DNA of 64,000 nt from Anisus vortex (lineage: Eukaryota > Mollusca > Gastropoda > Planorbidae): assembly GCA_949126835.1 (NCBI GenBank), contig OX421506.1, positions 26,187,301-26,251,300 of the forward strand. The letters are read 5' to 3'. Each line of letters starts with the position of its first letter. Within the stretch, counting starts at the first letter, position 1. Both the position numbers and the translations under genes were made by a program. The notes beneath the pieces were generated by a model. That model was not told the DNA's origin, did no database searches, and worked only from the letters and a program-made list of their open reading frames with translations. Positions 57,301-64,000 of this stretch are shown one piece after another.

Positions 57301-60300
57301 CATCTGTAACATATAAGATGACATAGATAATATAAGTGTTTCAAGTGATATTACGTTCTACGTTTTCATGAAAAGTTCAAGCAACCCATTTACTGGCAGG
57401 ATGCCACAGCAGGATGTTAACTTTTATATAGAGAGAAGAATTTGATTTGGCATTACTGTATTATGGCTCATTATTATAAGGAGGACTCAGTTTTACTTTA
57501 ATAAGTAGATATATTGTTAGGAGCTGCTATTTTATGCGCTATATTCGAAGCTGTAAATTATATCACTTTATTTTTCTTCAACAAAGGTGTTTATGAAAGC
57601 CCACTTCAGCTGGGACCCCATGAAGGACCGTCTACTGCCATGCAAGGAGGCAGGACTCCCGTTCAATGATGGCGATATCTTAGAGATTGTTTTTGCAGAT
57701 GACACCAATTGGTGGCAGGTAAAAACCAATGTCTATAACCCATATTGTGTGTGCTGATTGAATTGTACTGAATTAAATCTACTGAGTAAGTGAAGTATAT
57801 TTTCATACCAAATTGGTGCATAGGGCTAAGGAAGTAGCATTCATAAGTTTCCATGGCCTCGTTATACAATACCCTGCCATCTCTACTTTTTCCCAACTAA
57901 TTTCAGGTACCAAACAGAGCTAGCAGTAGACTCAGGGTCACCTTCCAAATTGGGTTAAAAATCCTGGCGTTAAGATTGATTTGAACTCAGGACCTCTGGT
58001 ACAAAGATCTGCTGCTCCACTGTGCTCCTATTGTAGTATTTGTAAAACTGTAGAAAATGTACTGTCAGTTATTGCCCCTTATAGAATGTAAGAGCAGTTA
58101 TCAGAAGGTCAAATTTAAGTATTAATACAACCTCCCAATGTTAATAAGTATAAGGCTTTGATTTAGAACAACATGTTGGATTAATTATGTTGATAATGCG
58201 TAAGTCAAGGCGTAATTCTGTGACAGTTCTCCTGCGTTGGCTTCGTCGTTGGCTCCCTGTGAAAGCCAGAATTGAATACAAAGTGGCGCTACTTTGCCAT
58301 CAGTGCCTTTTTAATAACGAGATGCGGTCCTATCTCAAGGAACTAATTACACCATATTTCCCGCAAAGAACACTTCGTTCTGCCAATTCATCGCTTTTAG
58401 AAGAGCTCCGTTTCTCTCTGACGACCGTTGGCCTTAGAGCCTTCTCAGTATCCGGTCCGAAGGTGTGGAACTTACTTCCCGTTCAACTCAGGCGAACAAG
58501 CTCTATCGATACTTTCAAAAAGAACTTAAAAACTCATTATTTCAAGATTTACCTTATTTAACATTTAACATGTTTTAGACCCCTACTGTCTTACTTATAG
58601 GTTGGGTCAGTTAATGCTACATTTATTTGATTTTTTAATATTTGTTTTATATCATCAGTTAGCTTTGTCTCCTAGCCTAGAGCAATGTCTGTGTTCTTAG
58701 TTGTATGTTAAATGCGCTCTGAGCTTACATTATGTTTGTTGGCAGCGCTATAGAAATATTATATTATTATTATTATAATTATATAGCATGTAAATATACA
58801 ATCGAATGAAATGTGAAGGCTTACTAGTAAGTATCCCTTTTGAGACCAATTTGATCCAGCATGCAGAAGTTTCTGTAATCACAACATGTAATGGGATGTG
58901 TATCCAGCATAATGCCCAGCTGTATTACTTATTCAAGAAAATTAATGATGTGTAAATAGATTTGAATTTCCGTTTCCAGGCTCGCCTAGCAGAGCTTCCA
59001 GATGGCCCAGTTGGTTTAATTCCATCTCAAGCTTTAGAAGAAAAAAGGAAGTCCTTTGTGAGCCCTGATCTGGACCATTCAAAGAGCAGTTTATGTAAGG
59101 AACTCATTTCTTTTATTTTCTCAACTCTGATTAACTAACATTCAACCTTTGTTGAATTTTTAACAAAGGGGAATAATAATTGTTTTTAAAATGTATCCAT
59201 AATTTTTTTTAAATTATTCAGTGGGAATTCAACTTTAATAAAAGGCGACATTATAACATTTAAAATCTGGAATTATGAAATAATTTTATCCTTATTTTAT
59301 AAAAATTCAATATTTAATGTGAAAGAATTGTAGAGCCAATTAAAATATATGATATGCCATGTTCTTATTTTAAAAAAAGTATAATTCCAAGGGATTGTAA
59401 AGTCAAGACAGTGCAATACTGATAATAATTGATTGGCTTTTAGAAATGTACTTATTAACTAGCCTTGATTCACTTAAGAAAACAGTTTCTGAAATGTCTG
59501 ATGTTTATTTCTGAATTTAGTCTGTGGTTTAACCAAGAAGAAAAAGAAGACAATCAAATATAGTTCAAGAGACAACAAAGGTAAATGTAAACAATTTTTT
59601 GTAATTTAGTTTTGTGGCTTTCTTGTGTTACCGGTACTTGCTTTGAGCGCAAATTAATAAACAACATTCATTCTTTCATTGCATAGACTTGCGTAAGACA
59701 TTGTATTTTGCACGCCTTGTTCCAACTACTGATAAGTTTAATAACTCTTTTACACAATGTTTCATGGATGATAAGAGAATTCAATAGATTCTGATTGATA
59801 ATACTTCTGTATGGTTTATGCTACAAATGCTTCTGTCTAAAATGATCACAATATAGATCAAAACATCAGATTTAATATAGCAAGAAGTTTCAAAATCAAT
59901 TGCTACTAAAGAATTAAGAAGGGCCATTTGCAGTTCTTTTTTCTCTCAGATTTCCTTTCCCCAACCGTTTTCTATGATAAGTTGTTTTTTCTAAGATAAG
60001 ATAAGATTGCTTTATTGATCCAGACAAATGCAAATTAGATTTGATTACAGACCTTCCGTCTTTCAGCAGATTTTAAACAATATAAAATATAAAAGAACTA
60101 TTAGTACTCTGGCACAAATATATACTTATAAATAGACATGCCCTCACACTATCATATCATTTATCATACAAGAAAAAAGTATCAGGAGTCAGCTAGGGGT
60201 CATCTATTAATTATGTCAACAAATGTCATGAAATCATTATCTTTTATCATTGGACGGACACAAAATGAAGTAGGCCTACCTGGGAGTGCGCTCATTTGAA

Positions 60301-63300
60301 TCAGTTGCACCTTCTTTATGGAACAATTTATCTCAAACACTGAGAGAATCTTTTAAAAAGAACTTAAAGACCTTTCTGTAATACATCTGCCATTGCAAAT
60401 CACACCAAGAGCTCACTGAGCATGCTAATTTAATAGCATGGGTAGAAGCACAATAAGAAGTGCCCATTCTTATTCTTATATTATATATATTACTCCAAAA
60501 AAAATGTAGCTCTACACTATGTTATTTTAATTATCATATACACTCTTGCATACATTGCTCCCACTGTTAAGTTGAGTGTAGTTTAATGAGTCAATATAAT
60601 GGCGTTATTATGTGAATCATGATTAAAACTAATAATATTTTCTTAATTTACAAGTCTTTAAAAATTCAGATTAATATACTCAGATATAAGTAAATTAATA
60701 TTTTGTTACTGGCTAGTAAGATTACTATCACTTAGTCCATACCTATCACTTAGTCGATACTAATGTCTCATTAGAATAATTAATAACCAGACGATGTGAT
60801 GAGTTCGACATAAAAATATTCAATGGCACATTTATCAGAACAAAGTTTTAGACCTAACCTAACCTACACATACAAGTATATACTGATGCAATTAATTTTG
60901 ATGTGCAAAATTCAAGGAATTTTAACAAATATTTTTTAAAATTTCATTGATTTACATCTTTGAATTTTAGAATTTGACAAAGCTGACGTCATGGTTTATG
61001 AGGAGGTCAGGCGCATGGCCCCGTTTGAGCGCCCGTTTTTAGTACTCGTCGGAGCCAAGGGTGTTGGAAGGAGATCATTGAAACAGAGGCTAATCAAGGA
61101 TGACCCCAGGAGATTCGGCACACCCATTGCTCGTAAGTTGATTGGATTCAGTGTAAATCCAAAGATAAAATTGAGGCGTTTACTGAGCAGTGTTTCTTGT
61201 CATTAATTTATGATCAACTTTAAACCCTTATCAACCGTGTCTGGTGCAAACCGGCGAAGTCTTTAAATTTTGTTAACAATTGTTTTTTATCAAAACCTTT
61301 CTTTGGAAAGCCTCCATAAAGTCTAAAATATCTTGCAGCATTGTCCAATAGATACTCTGCGATTTCATTGTAAAAACAAAAAAGGCTAAATCTATTTTTT
61401 CTATACATTATTTTTTCAGCTTTTTGCTTTTCCGGAAAAATTAGCTTTTTTTTTTTTTTACTTTTCTGTCAATATGATTTTAACAACATACTCTAAAAAT
61501 ATAATTGTTTACAATTTTTACCAAAAAAAAACTCCATCTGGAAAAAAAGCCAACTATTTAGTAATTGTAATATAAATTAGAATTAAGAAAGGCCTGGACA
61601 GTTCCTTGTGAAACTCCTGAGTTTACAGTTATTGGTGATGATTCAGAGCCATTAATTATTACAGTTTGTTCACTACCTATGAAAAATTCTTGAATCCACT
61701 GATTCAAAGATGAAAAACAAAATTACGCTTTTTAAAAATAAACTAATATGGTGAATTTAATTAAATGCTTTGGAAAAATTTAGTACTATTGCCTCAATTT
61801 GGTTCTTGTTATCTAATCCTTTGATAGAGTCATCTGTTAAACCTATTAATTGTGTTTCACATGATCTGTTGATGTGAGCACAATGCATTAAGTTTGTCTA
61901 GGTGATTATCTATTTTGAAAGCTGTCATTGTGGTTTTGAAAAACATCAAACATATTAACAGCATTCAAAACCCTGATCGAGATGAAAGGCTAGACTTAAA
62001 CCACAGGTATAAGCATGGGACACACTAGTCTTATGTATATAAGGAGCATCTGTAACATGATAATAGAAAGTCTCGTAGGGTTATGTTTGGCCAGCACATT
62101 GCCCATTGGCTATTACTTCTACTATCTGATGTATGGTCTCCATCAGTGCTGCTTAGACAAAGGGACACTTTTGTGGGTGGGAGTGTGTGCAGGGGGGGGG
62201 GGGAATTCAGGATTTTAAGCTGGGACCATTGGAAATGATATATTATTGGGCACAGTGACCGAGCAGTGGCACATTCTGCAGGTGTACAGAAGGTCCTGAG
62301 TTCGAATCCTGGTGAAGGCTAGGATTTGTTCCCGGTGATAGGAGGGTGTCCCTGAGACTACTTAGCTCTGATGGCACACTAGCTGGCTAGCTGGGGCTAA
62401 AGTAAACGCGGCTGGGCATTGTGCTGGCCACACAATCCTGTGGTATGCCGTGGCCATAGAAACTGGTTAACGCTGCTTTACCAGCCCTATTGATCAATTT
62501 GGTCTTACAGGATACTTTATATTGAATGTTTTCATTGTCCTGTTTGTCTGAATGTACTCTGTTCTTTTTGTCCAGACACGTCAAGAGCACCACGGGAGAA
62601 TGAAGCCGACGGCCAGGGCTACTACTTCACGGACCGTGAGACCATAGAGCGAGACATCCTGGACAACAAGTACATTGAGTACGGTGAATTCAATTTCAAC
62701 ATGTACGGCACTCGTATTGATTCCTGCTGGGATGTGGTCAAGTCTGGCAAAATGTGTGTCCTAGATGTCAGCCCATCTGTATGTACTTTTTTTTAGTATC
62801 TTGGCTTAGTGTTAGTACTTTGGTTTTATTTTTTTGCTTCTTTTACTTGTCAGATATTGGTTTAGTTTTATTCATTGAATTAAGATTTTTTTTGTTACAT
62901 TCTAGTTTAAATTAAGACTTATATTTTTATTATTTGCTATAGTTTAACTAACTTTGTTGTTTTTTAAATTATTTGTAAAATGTTTATTTTAGTTTAATAT
63001 ATTTACGTATTATTCGTTTAATTATAGTTAAATGTGTTATAGTTTATTTTGTCTGGCTTAATTTTTTAAGTTGTATTTTTGTTCAAAGCTACTTACAACA
63101 TGTAATAAATGATAAATGATTGATGCCCTTAAATCTTGTTGAGAACTGTTTGATAATTTCCTTTGATTTCGTTGATAATATCCCTTGATTTCACTCTCAC
63201 AGGCTCTCAAGATACTGAAGAATCAAGAGTTCATGCCCTACATAGTATTTATAGCAGCACCCAGCGTGGAGGCACTCAAGGTTATGTATGAAGAAGGTCG

Positions 63301-63313
63301 CCAAGGTGGCAGA
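51389..63313 (+). CDS. MAGUK scaffold, MPP2/MPP6 (PALS2, varicose) type, 12 exons, C-terminus outside window
   Basis: Exons: 51389-51425, 51917-52035, 54126-54278, 55704-55877, 56086-56164, 56877-57025, 57587-57718, 58980-59094, 59521-59580, 60971-61132, 62576-62778, 63203-63313. All junctions are GT-AG with consistent phases, giving 498 codons; family members have about 540-550, so one or two exons are missing on the right. Domains: L27 region (about 13-115), PDZ (148-228, carboxylate loop EPLGI, then [11 protein letters not shown]), SH3 (238-305, TNWWQ, GLIPSQ), basic HOOK ([18 protein letters not shown]) and guanylate-kinase-like domain from about 352 ([30 protein letters not shown]). The kinase P-loop lysine is Arg, as is normal for these non-catalytic domains. 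Family members assemble polarity and septate-junction complexes under the membrane. The HOOK and GK text is closest to MPP2/MPP6; other MPPs fit less well. The ATG (aacagccATGCC) has a good context. Confidence 0.95.
52657..53984. mobile_element. hAT family A element, 1.33 kb, both ends, exact 8-bp duplication
   Basis: The ends are caggggtcggcaaccttttg and the inverse of ttaggttgccgacctctg. Both flanks read ccataggg (52649-52656 and 53985-53992). It lies in the MPP intron before the exon at 54126. The interior is a deletion derivative with hAT C-terminal remnants near 53580-53620. Confidence 0.92.
55036..55220 (+). repeat. SINE B with a LINE-like tail
   Basis: The head ggccggtcttgcggttagtt, the B box gcccgggtttgagccca and gccctgcaggagttttgggc match SINE B. 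After cttct at about 55160 it continues gagcgcactgagcatgctaa and agcatggatagaagcgctat, the same tail seen on LINE fragments at 31590-31640 and 60409-60450. Confidence 0.75.
56405..56835. repeat. Unclassified interspersed repeat with poly-C tract
   Basis: A GC-rich block between two MPP exons, unlike the AT-rich intron around it. It contains ggcgggatagggtaaaccct, a C run at 56522-56547, aagtggcaagcagctgagaa and ctcactcgggttatgggata, and ends in gaaaaagaagaagatg. It looks like a SINE-size retroelement, but I do not recognise the family. Confidence 0.5.
57170..57345 (+). mobile_element. LINE 3'-end fragment
   Basis: The text agagtggcatccagacatgg, then aatgggttgcctgaacaaac and gtaacatataagatgacat, matches the LINE end at 12170-12365. 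It lies in an MPP intron. Confidence 0.65.
57790..58032 (-). repeat. Diverged SINE A
   Basis: Recognisable parts are taccaaattggtgcataggg, agtagactcagggtcacctt and gatttgaactcaggacctct (complement of the B box). It is much older than the copy at 18418-18676. Confidence 0.7.
58180..58790 (+). mobile_element. LINE (CR1/L2-like) ORF2 C-terminus and 3' tail
   Basis: An open frame (58187-58561) includes [40 protein letters not shown] and [14 protein letters not shown], the classic end of CR1/L2-type reverse transcriptase ORFs. The 3' UTR ends gttggcagcgctatagaaat followed by (tat)n repeats. It is 5'-truncated, in an MPP intron, and relatively intact. Confidence 0.88.
58850..58930 (-). repeat. SINE A fragment
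   Basis: The text gtatcccttttgagaccaat, then ttgatccagcatgcagaagt and ccagcataatgcccagctgt, is a short decayed SINE A piece. Confidence 0.55.
59600..60000. other. MPP intron, nothing recognised
   Basis: AT-rich intron sequence with no coding or repeat family match that I can support. Confidence 0.35.
60000..60205 (-). mobile_element. LINE 3' UTR and CTTAT tail
   Basis: The plus strand shows gataagataagattgcttta and ccttccgtctttcagcagat, the same as the 3' end of the minus-strand LINE at 43095-43630. Only the tail region remains. Confidence 0.75.
60275..60475 (+). mobile_element. LINE 3'-end fragment (CR1/L2-like)
   Basis: The frame [29 protein letters not shown] is partly readable, then gagctcactgagcatgctaa and agcatgggtagaagcacaat, matching the tail of the LINE at 31104-31645. 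Confidence 0.7.
61205..62000. other. MPP intron, LINE-like debris possible
   Basis: Fragments on the minus strand (61220-61410: [20 protein letters not shown]; 61600-61900: text like WIQEFFIG and NKFSKAFN) resemble decayed reverse-transcriptase ORF pieces, but frames are badly broken. Confidence 0.35.
62240..62515 (+). repeat. tRNA-derived SINE A, full length, forward
   Basis: The head gggcacagtgaccgagcagt and B box ggtcctgagttcgaatcct are followed by the body (acacaatcctgtggtatgcc) and the end tttggtcttacaggatactt. It ends about 60 bases before the MPP exon at 62576. Confidence 0.88.
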
Positions 63314-63474
63314 GTAAGTCAAAACAATATAACAATTTCAGCCATTGGTTACGTTTTGATTCAGCTTTAGCTTAAACAGTGCCCGATTCTTCATTTTGGT
63401 CCTTTATATAGCCACTGACAATTTTAACTTTTTTTTAAAAAAAGCAAAGACCCTTCAGAGAGGGTTGTATGGCA

Positions 63475-63640
63475 GGAAGCAATGCCCGGTTGCTTTTACT
63501 GTCCCTGGGAACTCCAGGTACCTTTCAGAGCTGGGTAGACTCTGGGACACCTATTAGACCTGGTTCAAAATCTTTCCTTTTTTACATGGATTGAAGCTAG
63601 AAACTTTCACATTGGCAATTTGATGTGCTGCCACTAGTTC
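63475..63640 (-). repeat. Diverged SINE A
   Basis: The text aggtacctttcagagctggg, then tagactctgggacacctatt and gatgtgctgccact, shows SINE A on the minus strand, with a strongly decayed head. Confidence 0.65.
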
Positions 63641-63840
63641 ACAGTTAACACTTCATATTCTTAACAAAGACTTCTTTACTTTCTTCTCATAGCCAAGTTC
63701 CCATTTAAGAGCTTCGTGAACTGAGACATGTGATCTGAATCCATTTAATTAAACCTCAGAACCTGTTTACTGAAGATTAAGTTGCTTTACTATATGTATG
63801 GCTTTTAGAACTGGTTAAATGAAGTCTTTGGAAGATTCAA

Positions 63841-64000
63841 GTTGGTGGTTAGTTTTCTAATAATCTGCCTGAGATTGAAGTTGGTGGTTAGTTTTCTAAT
63901 AATCTGCCTGAGATTGAAGTTGGTGGTTAGTTTTCTAATAATCTGCCTGAGATTGAAGTTGGTGGTTAGTTTTCTAATAATCTGCCTGAGATTGAAGTTG
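63841..64000. repeat. Tandem repeat, 39-bp unit, at least 4 copies, cut by window end
   Basis: The 39-bp unit starts gttggtggttagttttctaa and ends taatctgcctgagattgaa. The visible copies are identical, so the array is young, and it continues past the right edge. It lies in an MPP intron. Confidence 0.95.

Noticed and set aside
58187..58561. 124-codon frame as a host gene
   Set aside because: The protein text is the C-terminus of a CR1/L2-type reverse transcriptase.

Overview
This is eukaryotic DNA: AT-rich, with genes split into many short exons by canonical GT-AG introns and a very high load of mobile elements. The three protein genes look like invertebrate (lophotrochozoan) orthologues. 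The tRNA-derived SINEs, the many hAT derivatives and the very frequent palindrome TAGGCCTA suggest a heterobranch gastropod, perhaps a freshwater pulmonate. The organism call is inference; the gene calls are not.

Layout. (1) About 0-23 kb, minus strand: the pseudokinase gene ULK4. I resolved 22 coding exons (ATG at 23005, last visible exon ending at 5894). All reading phases agree and give about 911 codons; the remaining C-terminal exons must lie left of the window. Its introns hold a ~2.95 kb array of a 49-bp satellite (153-3100) nested in a hAT element, a 21-bp minisatellite that starts exactly at a splice donor, a 28-bp tandem repeat, and many SINE and LINE pieces. (2) 23-33.6 kb: intergenic DNA rich in hAT elements, with a broken coding repeat split by a MITE, (TA)n and a LINE 3' end. 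(3) 33.6-37.9 kb, minus strand: a complete three-exon gene for a secreted 423-residue protein made of two von Willebrand factor A domains, each with an intact metal-binding (MIDAS) motif. (4) 37.9-51.3 kb: intergenic DNA of nested transposons (a hAT copy carrying a SINE, a second hAT with transposase remnants, and a LINE with target-site duplication), then a promoter-like inverted repeat near 48.7-49.25 kb. (5) 51.4-64 kb, plus strand: the first 12 coding exons (498 codons) of a MAGUK scaffold of the MPP2/MPP6 (Drosophila varicose) type, with L27, PDZ, SH3, HOOK and most of the guanylate-kinase-like domain. It runs off the right edge inside a 39-bp tandem repeat.

The genes do not form an obvious pathway together. 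ULK4 is a cilium/cytoskeleton-linked pseudokinase, the MPP protein is a junctional membrane scaffold, and the VWA protein is extracellular. I found no operon, CRISPR array, rRNA or stand-alone tRNA gene. The most distinctive signals are repeat-based: a satellite arising inside a hAT element, a minisatellite growing out of a ULK4 splice donor, and target-site duplications that sort the hAT elements into Buster-like (nnnTAnnn) and Ac-like (nTnnnnAn) groups.
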